From positions 1 to 32,601 of the forward strand of contig PMXR01000072.1 of the NCBI GenBank assembly GCA_003171035.1: a stretch of DNA of 32,601 nt, written 5' to 3'. Below, in pieces: positions 1 through 8,066 of the stretch. The stretch is from Chloroflexota bacterium. GTDB taxonomy: Bacteria > Chloroflexota > Limnocylindria > Limnocylindrales > CSP1-4. Below the pieces are notes generated by a model. That model was not told where the DNA came from. It made no database searches and saw only the letters and a list, made by a program, of their open reading frames with translations. Each line of letters starts with the position of its first letter. The stretch's first letter is position 1. Both the position numbers and the translations under genes were made by a program.

Positions 1-77
1 ACCTGGAACTTTCCGGTGTCGTATACACGGCTGACTTCTTCAAGCTTGATGATTGGTTCGCCGGCCGCGAGGGTCAT
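1..77 (-). CDS. ABC transporter ATP-binding protein, N-terminal fragment (MacB/LolD-type efflux)
   Basis: Only the first 25 or so codons lie in the window; the gene runs off the left edge. The visible start reads MTLAAGEPIIKLEEVSRVYD, the usual opening of LolD/MacB/YknY-type ATPases, in which I-x-L-E-x-V-x-x-x-Y forms the first beta strand and carries the aromatic residue that stacks on the adenine of ATP. The ATG overlaps the stop codon of the upstream adaptor as ATGA (74-77), so the two are almost certainly translationally coupled parts of one efflux or lipoprotein-export system. Walker motifs are outside the window, so the family rests on the N-terminus plus context. Confidence 0.8.
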   Translation of the reverse strand, partial: MTLAAGEPIIKLEEVSRVYDTGKFQ

Positions 78-1573
78 CGCTGGAACCCGGCGCCGCCGAA
101 GCCGCCGCCGCCGGTCAGAGAGTTGACGTTGACGCCGCCGCCGGTGGTGGTGGTGTTGCTCACGGTTGAGACCGTTCCGGTCACAACCGTCTGGCCGGCA
201 GTGAGGCCGCTCGTGATCTGGGCCATGGATGTGGTGACGAGACCAACCTGCACATTCTGGCTCGTGACGTTTCCGTTAGCGTCCATGACCAGCACGGAAT
301 AGCCGTTCGAGGCCGAGCCCTGCAGAGTAGTGGCCGGCACTCGCAGCACGTTGTCGACGGAGGCCGTGGTCACGGTCACGGTCGCGCTCATGCCGGAGAG
401 AACCGTGACGGGTGGGCTGGTAAGGGTGACGGTGACGGCGTACGTCGCCACGCTGCTGCCGCCGCCCGTCGAGGATGCCGCCGCCGGCACGATCTGGGTC
501 ACGGTGCCGGGCACCGAGGCGCTGGCTCCCGTGATGGAGACCGTCGCGCTCTGCCCGACCTTGAGGTTGCTGATTGCCGACTCGGCGAAGCTGGAGGAGG
601 CAACCATCGGTCCGACGGCTTCCTCGATCGCCTCACCGCTCGGGGCGTTCACGCCGGGCAAGACATTGACGGCGATGATCAGGCCGTCTGCCGGAGCCAC
701 GAGGGTTGCGTCGGTCACGGCTGCCTGACTTGCGTTGACTACCGACTGGGCAGCCGCGACGGCGGCCTGGTCGGCCTGGATGGTGGCCGTCGGGGCCGGA
801 GCCACCTTGCCCTGGTAGGCGAGCTTGGCCGCCTGGTAGCTCAACGAGGCGTTGGTCACCTGCTGGGCCGCCTGCTGGTTCGACTGGCTGACGCTCAGCT
901 GGACCGAGGTCAGGTTCGTTTCGTCGGCGCTGAGGGTCTGCTGATTCTGCGCGTCCGGGGTGGCGTTATAGGCGCTCTGCGCCGCAGCAACCGCGGCCTG
1001 CGCCTGAGACAGCTTCAGGGCGTTCTGTGCATCCGTGCTCGACTTGCTGGACTTGGCCTGGCTATAGCTGTTCGAGGCCTGGGAGAGGCTGTTCTTGGCT
1101 TCCGCCAGGGTCAGCGCCGCGGGGCCGCCTGAATCGGTCGTCAGCTTGGACTGGGCCGAGGCGAGCGTGGCCTGAGCCGATGCGAGCTGGAGTTGCGCGG
1201 CGGTCGTGTCGGCCGTCGCCAGGGCCTGGCCCTTGGTGACCGCCTCGCCGACGGTGGCCGTCACGGTTTGGACCGGCCAGCTCAAGGCCGTCGTACTGGA
1301 GTTGCCCGTGGAGTTGCTCGTCGATCCGCCCGCGCCCGACGTGGTGTCGGCCGAGCTTACGACGTCCGGCGTGACGCCGAACCGGAGCCCGTACACGGTG
1401 GTCGCGGCGATGGTGCCGGTCGCCACCGACTGAGAGCTGACGGTCCCGGTAGTAACCGTCGACGTGAGGTACTTGGAACTAGCGGTACCGCCGAAGGTGG
1501 GCGAGACCACGACCAAAGCGACGGCGCCGATGCCTACCAGTATCAGCGCGATCGCTGCCAACCTTACTTTCAT
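74..1573 (-). CDS. HlyD/MacA (YknX)-type efflux adaptor subunit
   Basis: Membrane-fusion (adaptor) subunit of an ABC efflux pump, 499 residues. A single N-terminal membrane anchor (about residues 5-23) is followed by two halves of a biotinyl-lipoyl domain: VTATVGEAVTKGQALATAD before the hairpin and APADGLIIAVNVLPGV after it. Between them lies a long Ala/Gln/Ser-rich coiled-coil hairpin (about residues 125-280). Beta-barrel and membrane-proximal domains follow, and the protein ends in a Gly-rich tail (GGGGFGGAGFQR). A Ser/Thr/Gly-rich insert (about residues 74-95) interrupts the first lipoyl half, which is unusual. It overlaps the downstream ABC ATPase by ATGA. In monoderms such adaptors work with MacB/YknZ-type permeases. 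The substrate cannot be read from the sequence. A phased TTCAGG repeat lies about 110 bp upstream and may be the control site. Confidence 0.9.
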   Translation of the reverse strand: MKVRLAAIALILVGIGAVALVVVSPTFGGTASSKYLTSTVTTGTVSSQSVATGTIAATTVYGLRFGVTPDVVSSADTTSGAGGSTSNSTGNSSTTALSWPVQTVTATVGEAVTKGQALATADTTAAQLQLASAQATLASAQSKLTTDSGGPAALTLAEAKNSLSQASNSYSQAKSSKSSTDAQNALKLSQAQAAVAAAQSAYNATPDAQNQQTLSADETNLTSVQLSVSQSNQQAAQQVTNASLSYQAAKLAYQGKVAPAPTATIQADQAAVAAAQSVVNASQAAVTDATLVAPADGLIIAVNVLPGVNAPSGEAIEEAVGPMVASSSFAESAISNLKVGQSATVSITGASASVPGTVTQIVPAAASSTGGGSSVATYAVTVTLTSPPVTVLSGMSATVTVTTASVDNVLRVPATTLQGSASNGYSVLVMDANGNVTSQNVQVGLVTTSMAQITSGLTAGQTVVTGTVSTVSNTTTTGGGVNVNSLTGGGGFGGAGFQR

Positions 1574-1668
1574 GTGAGCTTCCTCAAGGCTCTAACCCGT
1601 CTTTGCTCCGAGCTCAACGGTGAGCGAGAGCCGGGACCCTGGGTCAGAGCGCGGGGGCCCGAGGGCGC

Positions 1669-1717
1669 AGTTATGGCCCCACGTCCTGAACTGTTCCTGA
1701 ACGCCACCAAACCTGAA
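1669..1717 (-). promoter_or_regulatory. Phased TTCAGG repeats and -10-like element before the efflux operon
   Basis: On the minus strand, GTTCAGGA occurs at 1702-1695 and again at 1691-1684, exactly 11 bp apart, with a third TTCAGG at 1717-1712. A -10-like CATAAC lies 8 bp further downstream at 1675-1670. Two half-sites one helical turn apart, abutting a -10, is the classic layout for an OmpR/PhoB-type response-regulator activator site replacing a -35. The regulator is not in the window. The leader to the adaptor ATG would be roughly 90 nt. Confidence 0.45.
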
Positions 1718-1839
1718 GAATGGCCCCGATCTGGCGCGTGGCATGCACCAAAGCCAGCGTCGGATCGGCCGCTCAGCCGGCCGGCGACCCGTCGTCGGGA
1801 CTGTCGAAGGGGGTGAATTCGGCCCTCTTGGCGTCCCGG

Positions 1840-2826
1840 CTACACGATGCCGATCGGCCTCTCGATGGCGGCGTCGGTGCGGAAGCGGATGTCGATCAGC
1901 ACGCGAATGATGTAGTCGATCTCGAGGCCCGCGCCGTCGAACGAGGGCGCCGAGCCGTCGGGCACTAGCAGTTTCGCGATGGTGGAGCCGCTGTGGAGAC
2001 CGGCAGGATCCACGCCGACGGAGGCGATGATGCCCTCGACCCCGTTGGGGGCGTTGGTCCGGCGGTGGAGTTCGACTCGTGCGCCCTGCCCCGCCGGCGC
2101 CGAAGGCCAGCCGACATGGACCTCGATCTCCTGCCCGGCCGGGGCAGGCAGTGGAGAGACGACGCTGATCGACCCATCTTTGACCGAGACATCGGCCATC
2201 AGGCTGGCGCCGCCCTGCTTGCCGACTCCGGCGCGCAACAGGTCGGGATGCTGGGACAGCGGCAGGAAGAACGCGACGAAGTGGTCGGCGCTCATGGCCA
2301 CGTCCCAGCGAACTTCGATGGCCCAGGCCACGATCGATTCGCCGAGGTGCGCGGACGGCGGACCGAGTGGCGGCGCCGGCACCGCAAAGGCGGACTCCCA
2401 CGTTTCGCCCGCCTGGAGGGTCGTCGGAACGGGAGGTTCGAGGAACGAGTCGGCGGAGAAGAGCTTGCCCTGGGTCTCGACCCAATGCTCAGTCCATTCG
2501 ACCTCACCCTTGGAATTGGTGTGCTCTAGGTCGCGCCGGACCTCGTCGAGTCGCAGCCCCACCAGCCGGAGGTAGGCCTTGCGCGCGGTGAACGCCTGCC
2601 CGGCCACCAGCCTGATCTTGCCGGTAATCCCGTCGCCGACTCGGGCGGGTTGGTCGAGCGCGATCTGGCCGGTCACGGCGCCGTCGGTCGGGCGGAGCAG
2701 CTCCTCGGCCGTGACCTCATGCAGCGGGTGGCTGCCCTCCGGTCCGGCGAGACGCGGGCCATTCAGAGCGTCGAACGGCGACGGCGCAGATCCGGTGTGA
2801 GAGCCGGGGAAACCTAACGACAGCAT
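1840..2826 (-). CDS. Arrestin-fold (SpoOM-like) cytoplasmic protein, hypothetical
   Basis: 328 residues with no signal peptide or membrane segment. After about 45 low-complexity residues the sequence becomes a run of short beta strands. It shows the arrestin-N-like pattern VTGQIALDQPARVGDGITG (about residues 52-70), then a long exposed hairpin with WTEHWVETQ, then a Pro-rich turn and VAWAIEVRWDVAMS (about 166-179), the usual second arrestin signature. A second beta sandwich fills the C-terminal half. I assign an arrestin/SpoOM-like fold from this pattern, not from a close family match; the function is unknown. The start is supported by GGAGG six bases upstream of the ATG. It lies between the efflux adaptor and a secreted protein on the same strand, with gaps of about 266 and 106 bp, so co-transcription is uncertain. 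Confidence 0.7.
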   Translation of the reverse strand: MLSLGFPGSHTGSAPSPFDALNGPRLAGPEGSHPLHEVTAEELLRPTDGAVTGQIALDQPARVGDGITGKIRLVAGQAFTARKAYLRLVGLRLDEVRRDLEHTNSKGEVEWTEHWVETQGKLFSADSFLEPPVPTTLQAGETWESAFAVPAPPLGPPSAHLGESIVAWAIEVRWDVAMSADHFVAFFLPLSQHPDLLRAGVGKQGGASLMADVSVKDGSISVVSPLPAPAGQEIEVHVGWPSAPAGQGARVELHRRTNAPNGVEGIIASVGVDPAGLHSGSTIAKLLVPDGSAPSFDGAGLEIDYIIRVLIDIRFRTDAAIERPIGIV

Positions 2827-2932
2827 CGGGGGCCTCCGCAGTGGCGAGTCCGGTCAAGGTTACGACTCGCCGGTGGGTGGCCGCGCGCCTCGCTCGCGAC
2901 GCCAGGCTTACCGGAGCGTCCAGGCCATGGCC

Positions 2933-3565
2933 TCAACTGGCCGGCGATTCGCCCGGCTCCAGCCCCGCAGGATCGGCGAGTCGAGAGATGGTCACGCCGG
3001 ACGAGTCTCGCGCGCTTATCTCCACGACGTTGTCGCCGGGCCCGGTTAGCGTCGCCCAGGCCGCGTACCAACCATTCCCGATTGCCGCGCTGTGATGTTC
3101 GCCGTCGGTCGTGACGATATCAACCGCAGCGGTCCCAGTCGGCACCTGGCCGAAGACCATCGCGGCCGGATACGGGTCGGCAGGAGTAGCAGAGGCGTCG
3201 CCGTCAAAGGTGAGCACCGTTCCCGGCCCCGGCCGGAAACCGCCGCCGCCGGCTGTCACGGTTGAATCGAACGCGCCGTCCGACGCTCGATAGGCCCAGC
3301 ACTCGAGCATGCTGGATCCCGAGACGAAGACGATGGCAGTCTCTTGCGGCGAGTCGAGGCGAACGGCCATCTGCCACTGGTAGGCGCCCCCGCTCTTCAG
3401 GTCCGAACCTGGAAGATGGCATGCCTCCACTGCTGAGACCGGACCCTGCGCCGGCGCCGGCTGCGATGGCTGCATAGCCAGACCGACCACGAGAATGACG
3501 ACCAGCACGCACAGCACCAGCACCGGCCGAATGGTGCTGCGGCTACGCAACGAGAAACCTTCCAC
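2933..3565 (-). CDS. Membrane-anchored secreted hypothetical protein
   Basis: 210 residues from a GTG start chosen because GGAGG lies six bases upstream; the reading frame stays open further upstream but without a convincing ribosome site. An Arg-rich N-terminus (LRSRSTIRPV) is followed by one strong hydrophobic segment (about residues 14-31) and a Pro/Ala/Gln linker, so the protein is an N-terminally anchored or secreted extracytoplasmic protein. The remainder is a small beta-rich domain with two cysteines (EACHLPG and MLECWAY, possibly a disulfide) and a Gly-rich loop (TAGGGGFRPGPG). It ends in ARDSSG followed by a short tail. I recognise no family. A -10-like TATGCT sits at 3631-3626, about 60 nt upstream of the start. 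Confidence 0.7.
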   Translation of the reverse strand: MEGFSLRSRSTIRPVLVLCVLVVILVVGLAMQPSQPAPAQGPVSAVEACHLPGSDLKSGGAYQWQMAVRLDSPQETAIVFVSGSSMLECWAYRASDGAFDSTVTAGGGGFRPGPGTVLTFDGDASATPADPYPAAMVFGQVPTGTAAVDIVTTDGEHHSAAIGNGWYAAWATLTGPGDNVVEISARDSSGVTISRLADPAGLEPGESPAS

Positions 3566-3700
3566 GCCCCGCCTCCGAAGGTTGCGGTCCTGCTGTGTCG
3601 ATCTCGGCACAGGATCCGTTCCGGCAGCATAACAACCACCGGCCCGGCCGAAATCGGACCATCTGCCTATCGGCGGCACTCGCCGCGGCCGTCGGGCCGT

Positions 3701-3716
3701 GCCGGCCTGAGCCGGC
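3701..3716 (-). terminator. GC-rich stem-loop after the aminotransferase gene
   Basis: GCCGGC-CTGA-GCCGGC forms a 6-bp stem with a 4-nt loop, 7 bp beyond the aminotransferase stop codon. There is no T-run after it on the minus strand, so it is at best a GC-type terminator or mRNA-end stabiliser. Confidence 0.3.
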
Positions 3717-3723
3717 GGCGAAG

Positions 3724-4845
3724 TCAGCGCAGCGTCCGAGCCGCGTACGACTCCAGCCGTTCCAGCGCCTGGGGCATGTTCGTCCGGCCGAAGCCGAGCC
3801 GGAAATGGTTGCCCGTGTCGTCGAAAAGCGTGCCGGGCAGGATCAGCACGCCGGTGTCTCGGACTAGGTCTTCGGTGAAGCGGTCGACCGGAACGTCGGC
3901 GAGGAGGCGGGCGAAGCCGATGCTGCCGCCCAACGGCCGGACCCACTCGAACGTTCCCGCCCAGCGGGCGAAGAAGCCGTCGAGGAGTGGCATGTTCGCT
4001 GCCACGATGGCCGTGTTGCGGGCCATGACCCGGTCGCGAGCCTTCAAAGCCACGAGCGCCAGCAGTTCCGACGGAGCCGAGGCGCAGATCGTCGTGTAGT
4101 CCTTGAACGCGGCCAGCCTCGAGAGCAGTTCGCGATCTCGTGTCGCGACCCAGCCGATCCGCAAGCCGGCCATGCCGAACGACTTCGACATGACCCCGAT
4201 GCTCACCCCGTTCGGCAGCGCGTCGGCGCCGGCCGGGAGCCGCTTGTCGGGATCGAATTCGAGGAAGCGGTACACCTCGTCGACCACGAGGCGCGCCCCC
4301 GACTCCGCGGCCATTTCGACCAGCCGGTCGAACGTTGGCCTGTCGCTCAATCCGCCCGTCGGATTCTGGGGCTCATTGATCTGGATAAGGCGCGTATTGG
4401 GCCTCAGCGCCGCGCGAACCGCCTCGGTGTCGAGCTTCCAGGAATCGGCCTCGTGCAGTTCAACCCGGCTTACCTGCGCTCCCGCGGCGATTCCCACCTC
4501 GGCCAGCGACTGATATGCCGGCCTCACTGCCACGGAGTGATCACTCGGCCCGAGGAGGACGTTGTGCAGGCCGAAAATCGCCTCCTGGGCTCCGGAGAAG
4601 ACCAGGATGTCGTCCGCGGAGATCGACTCGTACAGCCCTGCGATCGCGGCCCGGAGCTGTGGATCCCCGTGCGAATCGGTGTATCCGAGCCGGAGGTCCT
4701 GCCAGGCGCGGCGATCCTCCTCGTCGGCGAGGTCGAGTACCTCCGACATGGCCCAGCCTTCGACGTCCGAGGCGCACAGAAGCATCTCGGCCTCGAACTC
4801 CCAGCGGGCAAAGAACCTTTCCAGGGCGAAATCGCGCGGGCGCAT
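3724..4845 (-). CDS. PLP-dependent aminotransferase, class I/II fold
   Basis: 373-residue fold-type I aminotransferase, a cytoplasmic enzyme transferring amino groups through pyridoxal phosphate. Visible motifs in order: NEPQNPTG (157-164), whose Asn contacts PLP; DEVYR (189-193), with the Asp that binds the pyridine nitrogen and the Tyr that binds O3'; the Schiff-base lysine in SKSFGMAGLRIGW (K221); and the substrate-carboxylate arginine expected near the C-terminus in NHFRLGFG. The N-terminus (MRPRDFALERFFARWEFEAE) matches a subgroup of aminotransferases of unsettled substrate, related in sequence style to capreomycidine-synthase-like enzymes. The start is set by GGAGG four bases before the ATG. 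The gene is divergent from the EAL gene and shares with it a 261-bp promoter region. The substrate is not predictable. Confidence 0.92.
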   Translation of the reverse strand: MRPRDFALERFFARWEFEAEMLLCASDVEGWAMSEVLDLADEEDRRAWQDLRLGYTDSHGDPQLRAAIAGLYESISADDILVFSGAQEAIFGLHNVLLGPSDHSVAVRPAYQSLAEVGIAAGAQVSRVELHEADSWKLDTEAVRAALRPNTRLIQINEPQNPTGGLSDRPTFDRLVEMAAESGARLVVDEVYRFLEFDPDKRLPAGADALPNGVSIGVMSKSFGMAGLRIGWVATRDRELLSRLAAFKDYTTICASAPSELLALVALKARDRVMARNTAIVAANMPLLDGFFARWAGTFEWVRPLGGSIGFARLLADVPVDRFTEDLVRDTGVLILPGTLFDDTGNHFRLGFGRTNMPQALERLESYAARTLR

Positions 4846-4942
4846 CTGACCTCCGTATCGGGGTCCTACGGTACCGAATCCGGCGCCGATATGGGTATTC
4901 CTGGGCTTGCCGGCGCTTCCACTCCGACCGATACCTAGACAG

Positions 4943-4980
4943 CAGGTCGGCCGCACTGTGCCGGCCGACTGCGCACAGTG
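4943..4980 (+). promoter_or_regulatory. Interleaved inverted repeats A-B-A'-B' in the EAL gene leader / divergent promoter
   Basis: Four contiguous 8-mers are seen: A GTCGGCCG (4946-4953), B CACTGTGC (4954-4961), A' CGGCCGAC (4962-4969), then TGC, and B' GCACAGTG (4973-4980). A pairs perfectly with A', and B pairs perfectly with B'. The A stem can extend by GCA/TGC with one bulged G. The two pairings are interleaved, so as RNA only one hairpin can form fully at a time (or a strained pseudoknot); as DNA they are two overlapping dyads. The element is about 125 bp upstream of the EAL start and about 100 bp upstream of the aminotransferase start. Confidence 0.5.
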
Positions 4981-5106
4981 GAAGCCGCGCGTCCGGCACC
5001 GAGAGCCTGCGTGCGGTTGAGAGTCCCCGTAGCGAGTCGACATGCATCGAGCCGACGACGCCATCGCAATCAGTAACGGCCGCCCAGGGCGTGCAGGAGC
5101 GGCCGC

Positions 5107-7485
5107 ATGAATCTGCGAGCCGCGGGCCGGTTGACGACCAGTCGGCGCAACCCGACCATCCCGCGCCCAATGAACGGGGTGATTTCCGCGCTCGTCTCCA
5201 GCTACTACCGCCGGCCCGGTCTCGCGACGCTGACGATCGGTTTTGTGGTCACCGCCGTGGCGGCGATTCTGGAAGCTGTCAACGTCGGCAACTACTGGCT
5301 CCTGTTCGAGGACATCTCCTGCGGCGTCGCTCCGACCGTAGCCGCCATCGCGATCGCCATGGCAGCGGTGCGCGGCCCTCACGAGAGCCGGACGCTGCGT
5401 TGGACACTGGCCGTCTCCATGGGACTGACCGCCATGGGCCAGCTGATCGCCGACATCCCGGACCTGCTCCACAGGTCGCTGGGACCGTTGGGAGCCCTTT
5501 CCGACATCGGCTACGTGCTCGGAGCGTCACTGGGAGTGATCACCTTGATGGTGGTTCTCTACCGCCATCTCGAGGGTGAGTCCAGGGGCACGGTTGTTCT
5601 CGACGGCCTGCTGATCATGGCCGCCGCCGTGACGTTCGTGATGGCCAACTGGCTCCATCAGAGTTTCCTGTCCGGCGGCCAGGTTGCCTCGCTGTTCGTG
5701 GACCCGACCGCCAACCTGATCGTTCCGCTGGCGTCGGCGTTCTTCTTCGCCAGCTCGGCAGCCGCAGTTGTAGCCGCGCTGTCGCTGAGAGTCGAGCCGT
5801 CCCGTCGCGGGGTCTGGGCGGTGGCTGCCGGCATCGTGCTGCTCGCGCTGGCCTGGCAAGGCTGGATCGGGCGGTTCCTGGCCGGCAGCCCGGACGGTAT
5901 CGAGGCGATGGATTTCATCTTCCCGGCCGGCTCGCTGGCCGTCGCATACGGCGCCGTGACCTGGTCACTGGCTCGCGGTGGTGGTGCGCGCTATGAGAGC
6001 GTCGCTCGAGCGACCTCGGACTGGCTCCCGATCGCGGCCATCGTCGGTTGCGTGATCCTCGATGTGATGCCGCGGTCCAGGCCGCTGGAAGTCGACCCGA
6101 TCGCCGTGGGAACGTGCGTCGTCGTGCTGCTGGCAGTGGTCCGGCTACGGGTTCTGCAGGGCCGCGAGCATGTGGCCTCGGAACGTCTGACTACCGAAAT
6201 GAGCGAGCGGGCCGCAACTACCGTCTCGTTGGCCCGCCTGGAGGCCGCGCCCACGATCGAAGAGACGGCCCAGCGAGTCTGCGCCGAGGCGCTGCATATC
6301 GACGGCATCGATACCGTGGTCCTGTACGGCTTCAGCCCGAGCGGCGTCGTGCCGATGGCCCACGGCGGGTCCGTCTGCCATCCGGTCACCGTCGGGGAGC
6401 CTATACCCGACAGTTACAGCCGGGAGCTCAAGGAACACGCCGAGTTCGGGTTGTGGCTCGACATGTGGACGGGCAAGGTGCCGCGCGACGACTTCGACCG
6501 GGCCACGATCGAGTCCGGTCTGAGGGCCGAGGCGCTGGCCCCCATCTTCTGGAACGATGCCCCGATCGGGCTAGTGTCGATGGGGGCCACTTCGGAGGGC
6601 CACGCCCGGCGCCTATCCGACCGGCTCGCCACGTTGACCGAGTTCAGCGTCATGTCGGCCGCCGTGCTCGGGCCGATGCTCGCGGAGCGCTGGCAGCGCG
6701 ACACGCTGCGGGCCGAAGTCAGAAACGTGATCACGACCCGGGCCTTCACTCCGGTCTTCCAGCCGATCGTCCACCTGGCCACGCGCGAGTTCGTAGGTTT
6801 CGAGGCCCTGACCCGCTTCGATGACGGCACTCGCCCGGATCTGCGCTTCCTCGCGGCCGACAAGGTGGGGATGATGATCGGGCTCGAAACGGCGTGCCTC
6901 AATGCTCAGGTCGAGCAGGCCCGGCGATTGCCGGCGGGCTCCTTCGTGAGTCTCAACGTCTCGCCCTCGCTGGCGATCGGACTGATGCCGCTGCTAGATG
7001 TGGTCGCCGGGGCCGATCGGCCGGTTGTTCTCGAGATCACCGAGCACGCCGAGATCGAGGACTACTCCAAGCTCATGGCCGCCCTCGCGCAGGTTCGGTC
7101 GCACGCCATGCTGGCCGTCGACGACGCCGGCGCGGGCTATGCGGGGCTGCACCACATCCTCGAGTTGCAGCCGCAGTACGTGAAGCTCGACATCTCGCTG
7201 GTCAGGAACGTCGACACCGATCCGGCTCGGCAGGCCATGGTCACGGGCATGGCCCACTTTGCCGAAAGTGTGGGCTGCGCACTCATCGCCGAGGGTATCG
7301 AGACCGAGAACGAGTTGACCGCGCTCAAGCTCCTCAACGTCGAATACGGGCAGGGGTTCTATCTCGCCAGGCCCGCGCCGATCGAGGCCTGGGCCGATGT
7401 CGCGGAGAAGCGCCGTGCCGGGTCCAGGCCCGACCGGATCGGCCGCGCTGCACCAAAGGCGAGGCGGCCCCGGAAGGCGGCTTAG
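5107..7485 (+). CDS. Membrane EAL-domain c-di-GMP phosphodiesterase with GAF domain
   Basis: 792 residues. About ten membrane segments (residues about 38-345) form an integral sensor region. They are followed by a short helix and a GAF-like domain (about 375-540), then a C-terminal EAL domain (about 545-765). The EAL catalytic set looks complete: FQPI with Q552, the EAL glutamate E566 in GFEALTR, N617 in LNVSPS, E643 in EITEHAEI, the metal-binding pair D672/D673 in DDAGAGYAGL, K693 in KLDISL, and E729/E732 in AEGIETE. It should therefore hydrolyse c-di-GMP to pGpG. There is no GGDEF domain, which is notable because membrane-GAF architectures often carry both. The start is backed by AGGAG seven bases upstream. 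The tail is Arg/Lys-rich. A PilZ effector gene lies downstream, suggesting a local c-di-GMP circuit. Confidence 0.93.
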   Translation: MNLRAAGRLTTSRRNPTIPRPMNGVISALVSSYYRRPGLATLTIGFVVTAVAAILEAVNVGNYWLLFEDISCGVAPTVAAIAIAMAAVRGPHESRTLRWTLAVSMGLTAMGQLIADIPDLLHRSLGPLGALSDIGYVLGASLGVITLMVVLYRHLEGESRGTVVLDGLLIMAAAVTFVMANWLHQSFLSGGQVASLFVDPTANLIVPLASAFFFASSAAAVVAALSLRVEPSRRGVWAVAAGIVLLALAWQGWIGRFLAGSPDGIEAMDFIFPAGSLAVAYGAVTWSLARGGGARYESVARATSDWLPIAAIVGCVILDVMPRSRPLEVDPIAVGTCVVVLLAVVRLRVLQGREHVASERLTTEMSERAATTVSLARLEAAPTIEETAQRVCAEALHIDGIDTVVLYGFSPSGVVPMAHGGSVCHPVTVGEPIPDSYSRELKEHAEFGLWLDMWTGKVPRDDFDRATIESGLRAEALAPIFWNDAPIGLVSMGATSEGHARRLSDRLATLTEFSVMSAAVLGPMLAERWQRDTLRAEVRNVITTRAFTPVFQPIVHLATREFVGFEALTRFDDGTRPDLRFLAADKVGMMIGLETACLNAQVEQARRLPAGSFVSLNVSPSLAIGLMPLLDVVAGADRPVVLEITEHAEIEDYSKLMAALAQVRSHAMLAVDDAGAGYAGLHHILELQPQYVKLDISLVRNVDTDPARQAMVTGMAHFAESVGCALIAEGIETENELTALKLLNVEYGQGFYLARPAPIEAWADVAEKRRAGSRPDRIGRAAPKARRPRKAA

Positions 7486-7602
7486 GTCTGATGGCTCTTG
7501 ACCCCCGATCTGCCCCGATCGGACGATCCGGCCGTGGCCGAGCCCGCGTTCGGGCGGCCTCGACTACCCACCCAAGCCGGTCGAATCAGGAGCCACGTGT
7601 CG

Positions 7603-8058
7603 ATGTCAACCGCCTCGATCCCCCAACCAACGATGAACCGCGCCGGGCGCTCGACGGTCGGCTTGCTCGTTACGTTGGGCCTGATGGCCATAGCCGGCGG
7701 CGCAGCGCTCGTCTCCCGACCAGACGGCAGCGTCATGCAGATGCCGTTGAGTCTGTTGGCGGGCAGTCCCTTCTCCGACTTCCTCATTCCGGGGCTGATC
7801 CTTGGCGGGCTGTTTGGGCTGGGCTCTCTTGCGGTCGCCGGGCTGGGCGTCCGAGCCTGGCGGATCGCCCCGTTTCTGGCCTTCGCCATCGGCTGCGGTC
7901 AGATGATCTGGATCGTCGTCGAACTGGCGATCATCAAGGGCCTTTCGATACTTCACCCCATCTGCTTCGGCATCGGGCTGGCGATTGCCATCGCTTCGGT
8001 GAGGTGGGGATGGCCCACTTTCCAGGGCTGGCGCAAGCGACGATCGCAGCGACTGTGA
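7603..8058 (+). CDS. Small four-TM membrane protein of unknown function
   Basis: 151 residues from the ATG at 7603. AGGAG lies at 7588-7592, and an in-frame GTG at 7597 is an equally possible start; an upstream ATG at 7498 in the same frame has no ribosome site. About four hydrophobic helices are visible (TVGLLVTLGLMAIAGGAALV, then LIPGLILGGLFGLGSLAVAG, then a helix around FLAFAIGCGQMIWIVVELAI, then a last one ending in a basic tail WRKRRSQRL). The central Gly-rich helices and length resemble many small uncharacterised actinobacterial and chloroflexal membrane proteins; I know no function. It sits between the EAL phosphodiesterase (117 bp away) and the PilZ gene (8 bp away), so it is most likely co-translated with the PilZ protein. 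Confidence 0.75.
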   Translation: MSTASIPQPTMNRAGRSTVGLLVTLGLMAIAGGAALVSRPDGSVMQMPLSLLAGSPFSDFLIPGLILGGLFGLGSLAVAGLGVRAWRIAPFLAFAIGCGQMIWIVVELAIIKGLSILHPICFGIGLAIAIASVRWGWPTFQGWRKRRSQRL

Positions 8059-8066
8059 GCCGCTAG

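Noticed and set aside
4943-4980. Stable H-type pseudoknot from the A-B-A'-B' repeats
   Set aside because: Loop 1 would have no nucleotides and loop 3 only three, too short to cross 8-bp stems; alternating hairpins or DNA dyads are more likely.
4846-5106. A known c-di-GMP riboswitch upstream of the EAL gene
   Set aside because: The conserved GEMM-I/II core segments are not found; only the inverted repeats are visible.
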